Source: Pyrocephalus nanus (taxonomy: Eukaryota > Chordata > Aves > Passeriformes > Tyrannidae). Taken from it: 64,000 nt of DNA. A model generated the notes under the pieces. That model ran no database searches, had not been told where the DNA came from, and saw only the letters and a program-made list of their open reading frames with translations. Made by a program: the position numbers and the translations under genes. The stretch spans positions 2,247,001-2,311,000 of the forward strand of contig CM076279.1 in the NCBI GenBank assembly GCA_038380795.1. Direction: 5' to 3'. Shown piece by piece: positions 37,504 to 49,700 of this stretch (position 1 is its first letter; each line of letters opens with the position of its first letter).

Positions 37504-40500
37504 CCTACTGTTCTTTATCAGAGAGGCTGGGGAGGCTTTTGAAGCAGCAGAGCACCTTTCAGAGAGGAGAAAGGGGGTAAAAAGAACTGGTTTTGAGCCC
37601 CCCCAGTCCTGCTTCTCTCACCCAGGTCACACCCACACGGGATTCCCCCTCGACATCTCTTGCAGAGCAAGAAGCAGCTGCTCAGTGGTTGCTCCATCAT
37701 TTTCTGTAGGATTTGTGTCCCCCATCCCAGAGCTGACACTTGGCCAGGGGGTGCCTGGGTGTCCCCCAGCCCTGCCTTGAAGCAATCCTGGCCACCTGAG
37801 CCCCACCCTCCAGGGCTGAAGGCAAACTAACTCCATGCAGACTCGACAGAGAAAACCTGGTGTGAGACTCGGACGAACCAAGCACTTCTCAAACCAGACT
37901 TTAATTTTCAGGTGGAAAATGACTGTTTCCTCCGAATTCCAGTGTGATTTTGGTTAGTGAATGACACAGAGCATTTCACCAGCTAAACTGAACCCTGGTG
38001 TTAGTCAATCCCCTCTCAACTGGTGCACCCAACTGGTGCTTCTCCTACTAAAAACTAAAGTGAGTAGGTTTCTTCAGAAGCCTCCAAGATGTTTAAAATA
38101 CTTTTTTTTTTTTTTAAGGATTCCTTATCCCCATCCCCAATTCTAGAGCAAACCAGGACACTAAAAAAAAAAAAAAATTATCTAAACTGCTATAAATATA
38201 ATTTAAAATAATAATTAGCCATTACTGCCATCCCAGCTGTTGGGAGATACTACAGGGATTCCATATGGCTCAAGGGCAGGCTGGGAGACACCTTCAGCAC
38301 CTCTTGGATAGTACCAGATATGGATAAATAATAAATAATAAGAACATGAGAAAGAATAATCAGCCTTCCACATGTAAGGAAAAGCAGAGACTTTCACAGT
38401 TAGAAAACAACGATGTTACTGTAAAAAAAAATCCTAAAAATAAAGTAAAATAAGGACTTGCATTACAGCAGGTTGGAAAGTCTTCTCCTTTCTAACATGT
38501 TCAAAACACACAGGTGCTTTGCCTGTGCCCTCTCCAATACCAGAGACCACTGGGCAGCGGTTGCTTTTCCATTGTGCTCATATTTTGGGGTTTTTTTCCT
38601 AGCAAAAATTATGTAGAAACATCCTTGTTACAAATATCCCACCATCTCAAGAAAAAGCAGATTTCACACCCTAAGACAGAAACTCTAGAAATTCCATACA
38701 TTGATGCTTAACATGGATCTTTGCCAATGAAACTGTAATTCCTTAAATTGAAGATTCTGGACATTTTTAGAGTTGGTTTGTGTGTTGTTTTTTTTTTTAC
38801 TACAAGAAATGACAAGTTTTACTCCAACTCATTTCCAGCTCACAAGAAACTACATTTAGCAGCTGCCCCACGATGTACTGCTATTAAAAAATAAATGCAA
38901 AATCCCAACTATTTTGTATGTTGTGACTGTTTCCCCGGGCCCAGGGACAACTCTAACCAAGCACACACTGCTCGAGTCACTGTTATGGAGCAAACAAACC
39001 AGTGGCCGAGCTCTGGAAATTCAGTTTACACACAGATTACAAAGGGAGCATCTGGAGTCAAATCCTGGGTTTGGTGATAACTCTGTTTTGAACCCCAACC
39101 TGCCAGAAGCCCCCCAGAAGGCACAGTCCATGCTGTGGGTGTTTATGAAAGACTCATGAGTAAATCTGGGCTAAACATGGACGGAGAGCTCTGCAGCTGC
39201 ACCTGTATGTGGGAAAATTTGATCCTGGCGGAGCAGCTACGATAGAGACTGTAATTCATCTTCAAACACACCTTTTTGGCTCCTACGAGGCACTTAATCT
39301 ACATCTCTGCACTCTGGCTGTGTAAATCAAGGACACCTGGCCCTTCCTGGCTTTTCACAGCATCCATCCTGAAAAAAAAACCCCACACAACTGAGCTGAG
39401 AAACACTGAAGGCTTTTGGATATTGTTCCAGGACACTCCGAGATGGCTGAATGTTCTTTCCTAGAGGGAAAAAACCCAACACGCGGCAGACCCCGACACC
39501 TCCATCACACAACCTCTGGGGAAACTGTCTCTCTGTGTGTTTTTGGAGGTCATGGACATTCCTGCAGCCAGGCTGCTCCTTCCAGCCCTCAGACATTGGC
39601 CCCCTCTCCCCACAGCACTTATCTCCATCCACCTTCTGGCACCGTTTGGGGCGTGATGGGTCACAGCCTGTTGGAAAGACCATGGTCTGGTCTCTGATTT
39701 TCTCAAAAATAATAATCATCTGGGGTAAAAGCAGACTGAATCTGAGCTGGCCTGAATTATTCCTGTAAGATAAACCAAACAGAAACTCTCCTGATCGGGT
39801 TCAATAATACTTGGGGTGTGTTTAGTCTTCATTCAAGAATTACACCATTCCGAGTTTCCTGGATTTAGCTAAGCCCAAAAGCGAAAGTAACAGATCAAAA
39901 TACCCTGAAATAAAACTTCTAGGAAGGGTTTTCAGGTCTGGCTAAAACCATAGAGCTTTGGAAATCGCCGAAAGGCGTCTGATCTTCTGAGATTTCCATC
40001 CCTACTTCCAGAGCATTTAAGGCGCTTCCAAGCTCTTCCCAGCTTATCCTCGCGGTACCTCACAGCCCCAGCTGGACTCTTGCCCCATCATTTAGAGAAA
40101 ACCAAGAGCCTTTCGAGGAAGGAAAGGCGGCCCATCCCGGCTGCTGGCAGGGACGAGCCGCCCTGGAGCGACGCTGCCGCGGCTCCGGAGCCGCTCCGCT
40201 TTCCCACAGGGATTTTTTAATGGAACGGCAGCGAGGCGCGAAGGGAGAAGCTCTTGCTTCGGCTGGATACCTGCAGGGCAGCGAGTTCCTGGCCTGTGGC
40301 TTCCCCTCAAGCAGGGACTGGAGAGCACAGGCGGCTCCTTCCTCTCCCACAGCTGAGCTGGCTGGAGGCCCCTTTCCCTTCCCCTCGCTCTGACCAACCG
40401 CCGAGAAAAGAGGCTGCCAGTAAAACCCCCCGACAGTAAAACATAAACCACGAAGGTGACTGAGACCCAGTCAGGTGTCGATGGAGGCAAAGGGCTTTTG

Positions 40501-41810
40501 AGCAACCCAGGAGGGGCCACTAAAGGAGGCCACGTCATAAACATCCTGCAGCCCCAAGCGCTCCCGCTGGAACGGCGCTGCCGGCTGCGCGGGCCCCTCA
40601 AGGATTCACTCATCCTGGTGGCCCGTAAATTAGGTATTTCCAGCGTTAGGCTTGTCAGAGACCACCTTAAAATGTTTACCCATTTCTCCCTCAGCTACAG
40701 AGGCCTCTCCCCGTGCTTTTCCCATGGTTTAAGTCGGAGATCAGCAGGGGAAGCAGCGACGCACGAGGCCACGCGGCAGCAACGTGTCTTGGTTCACTTG
40801 TAGGTTTTTTCCCTGTGGGTTTCCTTTTGGGTTTTAGATTTTGCTTCCCTTGCTGCAGTTGAGGGTGCAGTGGCACCTCTGCCCACTGCCCCCAGATCTG
40901 AGCCTGAAGGAGTACACGGGGACAGAAAGGCTGCTCTCAGCAGGCTGTGCACTCGATGGAACCTGTGGCTGTTTTCCACCCTCTCTTTCTGCTCCTGACC
41001 TTCCCCCAGCAGGGTGGATTGACACAGCTGCCTATCAGAGGACTCATTTTGCCCCTATGCCATTAAATCCACCACTAAAGCTTACTGCACTCTTTTAGAC
41101 TCCTCATCATTTTATACAGCACACGGGCCTTTGTGTCCGGACTGGCACCACCAGCCCCTGGCTGTGTCTATATGCATCTGCACACACCTAAAAACTGAGA
41201 TTCAGTGAGCTCTTTCTGGCCCTATTTACTAACAAAATCCACTGTTTTCGTGGTGTGGGGTTATGTGAAGGAGCAGTGTCCTTTCAACCTGTCGCTGCCC
41301 AGAAAGCATCTCCTCCTGCCACAACCCGGGAGAGAGACTCTCCCAGCACTGCGGAGCACTGGGCTGCCAGAGCACATGTCAAATTTCATATTCTCCATCT
41401 GCTCCAGCAAAGGCTGAGCTGAAATATTAATTAGGAGATCTGATCCCTTCTCACCAGAAACAATCTGGATTTTATAGCCCAGGCAGAGGCCAGCGAGGCA
41501 GACAAAGCTCTGGGATTCATCCTCTGCTGCTGGTTAAAGGCTTTCAAGGAAACAGGGAACCTGGAGGGAGGACACAGACTGTAAAACATGTGGACATCTG
41601 GTCTGCTCTGTCCACCCTCCATCTCCCCCATGCTCACTCCCCACCTCCTCAGTGTATGTTCAGAGCAGAGAGAGGCGACTCCTCTAACATAAACAGCCAT
41701 AACATGGCAATAAAGATTAATGAGTAAAACTTGCCATTTTATGTATAATCCATGGGGATTTACAATCATTAATCTTTATTAGTGCATAATAACTGTTTAG
41801 ACATTAAGGA
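37504..41810. other. Gene-free stretch
   Basis: No gene recognised. It holds the CpG-dense patch at 40010-40610 and A/T homopolymer runs near 38102, 38164 and 38789. Confidence 0.6.
40010..40610. promoter_or_regulatory. CpG island-like region
   Basis: By hand I count roughly 39 CG dinucleotides in about 600 bases, with 14 between 40141 and 40262 (for example GGAGCGACGCTGCCGCGGCT). The flanks are CpG-poor. Open frames on both strands (up to 173 codons) look like by-products of GC content. It lies about 6 kb beyond the MAP2K6 stop codon, so it is not that gene's promoter; a non-coding transcript start or enhancer is possible. Confidence 0.45.
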
Positions 41811-41885
41811 CAGATTCTCAGCTGGACAAAACTGGCCTTATTCCAGCCAAGCCAATGGAGCAATGCCAGTTTACACCCTCCGAGT
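41811..41885. repeat. Old palindromic interspersed repeat
   Basis: GGACAGATTCTCAGCTGG at the left, GCCAATGGAGCAATGCCAG to the right, with inverted arms AAACTGGC (41829-41836) and GCCAGTTT (41865-41872). I recognise this as resembling a widespread old reptile/bird repeat with the core 'AATGGAGC...CCAATTTACACC'; I cannot name the family safely. Confidence 0.55.
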
Positions 41886-44800
41886 TCTAAATGAGACCCA
41901 TCCCATCTGTAGGAATCGTATCACTAACAGTATTTCCCCAACAGCAGGGGCAGAGCAGTGAAGGCAACTATTTGTCTTTCCCTGTATCCGAAAAAGAGAG
42001 CTGCATGTGTCCAGGAAGCCCAACAATAGACATGTCAATAAACATGAGGAAAGTCAATGAAAAAGCAACAGCAACAAAAGGAACCCCAAGGAGCAGGGAA
42101 GTGGATGATTTTTGAGGCAAGACTATAGGATCTGGTTTGGCAGGAGCGTAACTAAGAGGGACGTAGCAATCTTTGGCATGTGGAAGAGTGAAAGCACCAA
42201 GACGGGCTCCCAGAGTTCCTCTAAGAGGAACAAGATGGAAGAGAAAAGGAAAAAAAAAAAAAAAAAAAAAAGAGAATCTTGGCTGGCTTTTCTGAGAGAG
42301 GAGTTTGGGGGTTGTTTTTAATAAAAAAGAGGTCTATTAAACAAGGGAGCTGGTGGGAACTTTGTCTGAACTACATCAGACCAGCCACTAAAGCAGTGCT
42401 GTGTTGGCCCAGCAGGATTTCCTCCTCCAAGAACATCCAGGGAAGAAGGGAAATGTGCAGGTACACACTTGGCTTGTAGCCAGCATGGAGAAATCCCAGC
42501 TGAGGCTGTGCATGCTGGGGTCTGCCCTCAGGCACTCATCCCTGCCTGGGCAAAGGGTCTGGCAGCTCCTTCCCACCAAGGAGCAGCAGCACTGACCCAA
42601 CAGCACGTGCTGACGAACAGGGAGATCAACTGCAAGTCTTTTCTGAGAGCTTTTTCTGAGTAGTGACCCATCATCTGCCTCCTCCATCACACAGTGGAGG
42701 CCACCTGCCTCCAGAAATGGTGTTCCACCTCTTCAACAAGTCAGAGCTGCCTCCTTCCTCACCAGTAAACCTGACACAAGTCAGAGAAAACACAGAAATA
42801 CAGTACAGAGATATCTGTGTAAGGGTTTGTACACCTGGAAAAAACTCCAGAAGTGATGGGCATTGCACCCACTGCAGCAGCATGAACCTGGTGTTTAAAA
42901 ACAGTAACCAGAAAATGCCCTCTGACTCCTCTTTCAGATTTAAGGGGCCAGTGGGCTCTTGGAGACCCAGAAAACAGCTTTCCTGCCAGTGACACTTTAG
43001 AGCTGTAGTGATGGCAAACATTCAGGAGATTGCAGGAACATCAAGAGCTGTATGGCTGGGGGTAAAGAAGAGGATGAACATCATGCCCAGGGATCCCCAA
43101 GGATGGGCTGTGCCTCTTTCCTGCAGCCCAATAACCTGTGGCAGAGCAGAGAGACCCTTCCTGCCCTGCCAAGGGCTCCCTGTGCTGGAATCCACCCACA
43201 GCTGGTCCAAGTCACAGCTCAGTGCTGAGCTCCAGCAGCTCTGCTCTCCTCCCTGCTCCCTGGTGGAGTTTGGGTTCTTTCAGGTTAATGGCATGAGATA
43301 CTGTGTCTTCAAAAATCCCAGTCCAGGGCAATCCAACAGGCTGCCCACAGTCCTGTGCTGTGTGAACACAGCTTTAAGCCTCAACACCTTGGCTGTTCAG
43401 GTCCCAGCAGCCATATCTGTCCAAGGCAAGGCTGTGCTTGTGTTACAGCCAAGCAAAGATGTGGGCAGTGACCAAAGGCTTTTCATCTCCACAGAGGTTA
43501 CAGTCAACTCAAAGAGAGAAAGAAGAGTCTGACTTTCAATCTTCCAGCCCAGTGTTTTTGCAGAGCTTTTAAGCACACGGGAGTCTCTGGCTCTGCTCCC
43601 TGAGCCGAGGCCACCAGCTCAGGCTTCTCTCTAAGAAATCCCTGGGTCAGGCCAAGCTTTGTGTCCACACATGCCACGAGGGATGCAGGGACAGACCAAC
43701 AGCCTCTGCATTCTCCCCTCCACAATGGTGATCCCTCAGATCACTGTTTCCATCCTCACACGGATCCACACTTACTCTGGGCTGAGGCAAAGGACTTTTA
43801 AAGGAACAAAGTCATGGAGAATGAGCAGGGAAGGGAAGTGATTTGTTGCCTGCCCTATTGTAATGTCATTAAAACAAAGGGATTAGAGGGCCCAAGCACT
43901 GCAAGAGCAAAAAGCATAAAAGCAAGCACTCAGCATGCAGTGTGGAGGCATGTAGGAGTCCTTTTAGAGGGTTACTAGCTGCAGACAACACTGACATTAA
44001 TTTTCTATTGGAAAACGCTGGTGACATTAATATCTGCTATTAATACTGAACTTTGACAGTATCTCATAAATTCAACCTGTCAATTACAATGGCACTGAAA
44101 TAAAGGTGCTGTGAGGTCAAGGAGATGCGGTGTCCAAATGAGACTTATATTCCAGGAGAAAAGCGGCAAAAACAATCTTTAACAAAAGCATCAGATCCAT
44201 ATGTAGGAAAACCAAAGGGTGGTTTTAAATGTCATGTTTTTCAAAGCGAGAATTGATGCTGGAACCAAGTCTATAAACTGGCTGGCTGGACTTTTAGCTG
44301 CAGCTGAGGACAATCAATCAAAACAGCTCTGCGACTCTGAGAAAGTGAGAGAGAGAGAAAACACACACACAGACACACCATGGAATATGAGAGGGCAGAT
44401 TACGAGCCATGCGAGGCCTCTTAAAATTACACTGTGAAGTAAAACATCCTCGCATTTCACCCGCCACAAAATGTGACCTGAAAGGTTCCCCCTCGGCACA
44501 GGGCGGGATGAGAAGCTGGGCAGGCGGAGGGAGGGGAACCTCCTCCCCCAGAGGCTGCATGACCTGTGAGCTGCACCCCAACTCCTGCAAGCCCTCTTAG
44601 AGCCCCCCAGTGAGGGGCACAAGGGTGGACAAACCCCCCTGAGCAAAGCTCTCCCATCTCTTCCCAGTGGCAGCCCAGGCACTGGCGGTGTCTGTGTGCG
44701 CCTTTCAAAGTGTTGGCATGCCCCCAGCACAGGAGGTGCCAAACTGGGGAACCCCTGCTCTTAAATTCTGCCCTCCCCATCAGCCCTTCCAAGGGATCGC

Positions 44801-45959
44801 TTCCTGAAATGTGCTCAGACTGTTCCAGAAGCCCAGCCCTCACCAGCAGAGACCGGAGAGCCTAAACTGGGAGAGCAAGAGCCGGACCCCAGGCTGGGTT
44901 ACCTCCTGCACAACAAATACTGCAGAGCAAGGCTTGTTTCTGACTGGGGTTTGACTCGGAGAGGCCGTGCCAAAGCGATGGATGGGGATGGGAAGCGTGT
45001 GGAGGGGCACGAGGCACAGGCAGTGCCCTTCACAGGGCTGGGAGAAGGAGGCCAAGGAGCTCATGGCCAGGTGAGGCAGCTGGGCAGGTGTGGCTCAGTC
45101 AAACAGCGTTGAGCTGGGGCAGCCTCGCTCCAGCCTCAGCAACACCCCACAGTGCACAGTCCCCCCTTTCTCTGGACAGCAACTGTGTGACCCAAAGGCT
45201 GAGTGATCTGTGTCTCCCTTCCCACCCCAACAGCCCCTGTTCTCCTGCCCTTGGCTGGCAGCTTTTCTCCAAGGACACGACCAACAGCAAGGAGCCCCTG
45301 GTAGGGGTGGGCTGTGTCCCTGCATGGTTTCCAGGCTGCAGTTCCCACAGGACATGCCTGCAGCCCATACCAGAGCCCAGTGCTCCTCCTGCCTTCAGCA
45401 TCCCAGCTGGAGCTGGACACAGCCCAAACCACGTGCCAGCACGGGCTCCTGGGGAGCACCAGCACTCCCAAAGTGTGGGCAAGCACGGAGGGATTGCTGC
45501 CCACACAGTGCCAAGAGCCCTAGAAACCAACTCTGAAGTATCCCATTTATCACAGGCATCGTGCCACGCATCCTGTGATCCTGTCCCATCCGGAGAAGGA
45601 GAGAAGAACTCCCTTTCAGGCCCAAAGCAGCTCATCCCCAGCCCAAGGGAGCCTCGGGCACTGCAACGCTGCTGGGCCCGCGGGCAGGTGGGCACTGACC
45701 AGGCAGCCTCCTCCTCACCTTTGTGCAACTCATCCAACAACCTACTTCCCTCTGGGGCTTTTGTCCCAGACACCAGCCCAGCGATTCCCCCTCCAGACCC
45801 CATAACCTGCCCGGTGTGAGGCGCTGGGATGGGGGGCAGGAGCTGTCCCAGCTGGGGGCTGGCAGTGCCCCCCAGGCTGGGCTCGGAGCGCGGTGTCCAG
45901 AGAAGGGGCACCGGGACCTCCCTCCCTTACACCTCACACTCTGTGAGAGCAGCTCCAGT
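41886..45959. other. Gene-free stretch, GC-rich toward the right
   Basis: No gene recognised. A run of about 22 A at 42250-42271. From about 44440 the DNA is GC-rich, and 45088-45911 stays open for 243 codons on one strand and 270 on the other at once, which points to base composition rather than genes. Confidence 0.6.
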
Positions 45960-46624
45960 GGCTGCAAGTCTTGCTTATAAATTCCTTTTACGATGCACAT
46001 TAAATATTTTCCACAACAGAGACACTTCTCCTCTTCTTCCTCTTTTCCTCTGAACACCTTTGTCCCCAGCAAAGCCCTACGACTGCTGCTTGCTGTGGCC
46101 TCATTTAGCATCATCATCGTCACCACGCACTCATCCTCATATAAAACAGAAATCTATTCCATCAAGCACTTAACATAAATATTAAAATAATGGAAGGGAC
46201 AAAATATAAATCTACATACAACTTCATGACTACCATAGCACCTATTACCATGACAAAGCAAATTCTGGTTCAGGGGGAAGGGAAGGGGGATGAGGAGCAA
46301 GTTAGGAAGAGGGACTTCGACTGTCATTAAATATGTAAATCACTCTTTTAAATTCTTTTTGTTGTTGTTGTTGTTTTGTTTTTGTTTTAAGGTTACCAAC
46401 CTTATTAAAATTCATTTCACTAACCAGCTCGTTCTATGTCACTATGGATACCAAAGAACCCTTTAAAAAACTTCGGCGAGGCGGAGGTTTCTCAGAATAA
46501 AAAAAACAAAACAAAACAAAAACACGGCGACTTTCTGTTGGTGCTTCCATGACAAGTCCTGCCACGCGCCCCTCCCCTGCACCCACCAGTCCACAGAAGG
46601 GCAATTCATTTACAAGTCCAGTTC
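45960..46624 (-). other. MAP2K6: Probable MAP2K6 3' UTR (end undetermined)
   Basis: AT-rich DNA directly after the stop codon, with GTT/GTTTT runs at 46357-46390 and 46500-46522 and long AT-rich stretches at 46140-46240. It is unlike the GC-rich DNA that begins near 45950. No AATAAA or ATTAAA is visible on the minus strand here; the only weak variant noticed is AATAGA at 46153-46158. The extent is therefore a guess. Confidence 0.4.
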
Positions 46625-46702
46625 TCAGTCTCCCAGGATGAGCTTGACAAAAGAGGCGACGTCTGTCTCTTTGGATTCGTGCAGGGTGAAGAAAGGATGT
46701 TG
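46625..46702 (-). CDS. MAP2K6: MAP2K6 coding exon 12 with stop codon (residues 310-334)
   Basis: Encodes QHPFFTLHESKETDVASF then VKLILGD and a TGA stop at 46625-46627. This is the C-terminal DVD region that docks MAP3Ks and is diagnostic for MAP2K6 against MAP2K3. The acceptor is a good pyrimidine tract ending TTTCCCAG. Glu321 replaces the Gly I recall in human. Confidence 0.96.
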   Translation of the reverse strand, partial: QHPFFTLHESKETDVASFVKLILGD

Positions 46703-49700
46703 CTGGGAAAGAAAAAGAGAGAGAAAACAGCAAAGTTTATTATTCACGACGCTGAGGACCGAACCAAAAACCTTTTGAGATGACTCTCTAGACAGTGAGA
46801 AAGGGGTTGTCATTAGCACCATAATATTGGGCTTTCCATGTTTGCAGCTGAGGCAAGTTGGGGAGCCCCAGGGGCCACTCCAGGAGAGCTGCAGAGCTGT
46901 GCTGCCCTCCTGGATTCCTTCTAAACCCTGGGCTGGCTGGGAGGGCTGAGCTGGGCTGCTCTCAGTGTTAAATCAGTGCCTCCATCTCGAGCACATCGTG
47001 GCCCCTCCGAGCTCTGCTGCTCCTCCCGAGACGGTGGTTACGCATCCCCCCTCCAACGGGAGCAAGGAAAACCTTGCAGGAAGGCTGACTGCAGTGGGTT
47101 TTCCCTCAGCTTCCTGCTTTATCTGTGTATTTACCCTCTGGTGACTTCTGAGTCTCATTTCTTCCCTGAATTGCTCCTATTTGCAGCAGGACATGGCTAC
47201 GTTACCCCAGCCACCGCACAGGAAAGCCATCCCGACTGGAAAACCATCCGCACTTGTATGTTTAACTACTTAATCCTGACCAACATGGGGAGACATCCTG
47301 CCAGAAAATCTTGCCTACATTTCAGCACGAATGGAAAAATATGTGTAAGGAGGGAAAACACAACCAAACACCCCCTGACGGCAACAGAAGACCCTCTCCA
47401 CCAGCACCAGCGACTCCGTTCGGTACCAGGGGCTGCAAAACGTCAGCTGAGATCAGCCCACTCCCATCTGAAATCCCCAAAGCACTGCTTGACACCCTCT
47501 GTCTCGGCAGATAAATGGATTTATTTGTATGGAGAGTGTCAGAGAGAACCAAAAGGCAGCCAGGGCCCTGCAGGGCTCACGGTGATCTCTATCTATGCAA
47601 AGCAGTTTGAACCCAGATCCTCTCAGCTCCAGACAGGTATTTAAAGACAATTTGGGGTTTCCAGGGGTTTGGGTTTTTTTTTCAAGCTGCCCCTCACATC
47701 AGCCCCTGAGCACTGGCTGTTTCCATGGTTGTTTATGGCAGTGAGAAGAGCAAAGAAAAGACATTTTCCAAGGTGGGCTTGAGTGGAAAGTTATTGAGGC
47801 AGCTCTGAGGAGATGGGAACCGGCCCAAAGACACACCAGTAAGGAAGAGGAAGTACAATTATGTGGGAAACTGGGCTGAAATGAGTTGAGGCAAGGATCC
47901 AGGCAAAATTTAAGGTCTCCCTAGGTCAGACAGTCACAGGAATCAAAGTGTCCTGAGTAACTCTGGGAGAGGTGACCCAAATGACCCGCCGTGTTATTTA
48001 TCCCAGCGTGATGCCGCTGCTTTCACATCCCAGTGAAGTCACGCCCAAAGCGGAGCTACCACAGCCTGGAAGCACCCCCGAGTGTGACATGGGTGGCAGC
48101 AGTGACCTCCAGCCCCGTGCCCCAGTGAACCCAAGCCCTCTGTAGTGACTGAGCCTGGCCAGAGCACAGAGCCCCCCGTGCCAGGCGGGATGTGCTCCAC
48201 GCCATGCGCAGACCACCGGTCCTGCAGTAGTTTCACGCTCCACTTCACCTGGGGAAGTGGGTTTGAAAATGAAATTAAGCATCCATATCAGTTTTCCTGA
48301 TGCTCAAGATAGCACAGAGTCACATTTTCCATGAGAAACCTCAATTCCACAGGAAAGCAAGGGAGCAGTCTTGGTCTAAATGACAAGTCCAATCCAGTAC
48401 CGCAACTTAATGCCATAAGAGAGAGAAAAAAAACCCCAACAAAACAGCAACCCCTCAACCACAGGACCTCACAACATTCATGTCAGCCATAAAATACCAC
48501 AGCATTGAGATACTCCAGAGAGGTGATCCAAGAACCTAATTCAATAGAAATGCACTCACTTGCCAGTGGGAATTAATGCTGCAACAGACGGAGCTGCTTC
48601 GGTGAACCTTTTTGATAAAAGGCCATTTGGCAAAGTTCAGAAATTTGCTTAAAATAAATATAAGGTATTTATTCAATAACACATAAAAAAAAAGGGTTTT
48701 TTTTTAAAAAAAAGAAAAAGTCATAAACCTCGTGCCTCCCTTTGTTTGAAACCAGTTTTTGGGCAAACTGTGTGTCAATCAGAGCTATATACAGTCTAAT
48801 TGCATTACAGGGCCCAGCACGAAATGTCACGGGAATTATTCATTGCTCACAACTCAGGTTCAAGAGGTACATGGATTTCCAGCATGACCTGCAGCCAGAG
48901 CACCTTAAACCCTGGCACCTTCACACCTCTGAGCAGACAGAGTGAGGTGACAAACAGACTGATCCTCTGGATGGCTTATCCCAAGAATTATGGCTCAAGG
49001 GATACCAATGCCTGAGGAAATTCTGCAGCAGTTTCCACCCTTAACCCAGAAGATCTTGCCAGTGGCACTGGACAGGGGTGGGAATGTAGTGACAAGCAAG
49101 CATTTGGGTCAGGATCTTCAGAAATAACAAAGTTAGGCACCTTTCTGCTTTCAGCAAGCTGTGAATCAGGTGAGAGTGAAAAAAGGACTAGATGCCTACA
49201 TCAGTGAAACACTTGACTTCCTAAACTCTCCTGCTTATTGAAAGCTTTTAGGAGCACCAGGATCAATACCAGAGAGTCAGGAGAAAGAGGCCATGAAGCT
49301 GTGGAGCTCTAGCAGAAAAATCTGCCCACAAGAATCCCTGCCTTCAGCATCTCACTGCAGCTCTGAACCCACATACTGCTTGATGCAGCCACACTCACCA
49401 TAAGCTCTGGGTATGTTGGCCGTTCTTTGGAATTCTTCTTCAAGCTTTAATGGAGAAAAAAAAAAAGAAAATGTTAGAAGTTACATTCTGTCTGCAATTT
49501 AAGCCATAAAATTGCACCATGACAAAAAACAAGATTTGAAGTCCCTGTAGAATAAGTTCAGCTACTCATCCATGTTGAGCAAACTTAAACCTTGAAGGCA
49601 CTTCAGCCAGCATGATCCAAGGCCAGTCAGATCAAGGAACACAGGGCTGGGCACACAAGTGCTGTGAGCTCAAGGACAGACAGGACCTGGAGACACCACA

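Noticed and set aside
1..46000. KCNJ16 or KCNJ2, the expected mammalian neighbours
   Set aside because: Their coding exon is a single frame of about 420 codons; no frame of that length or potassium-channel signature is present.
46976..47644. 222-codon open frame antisense to MAP2K6 in intron 11
   Set aside because: No recognisable domain, no signs of splicing or of a start context; conservation unknown.
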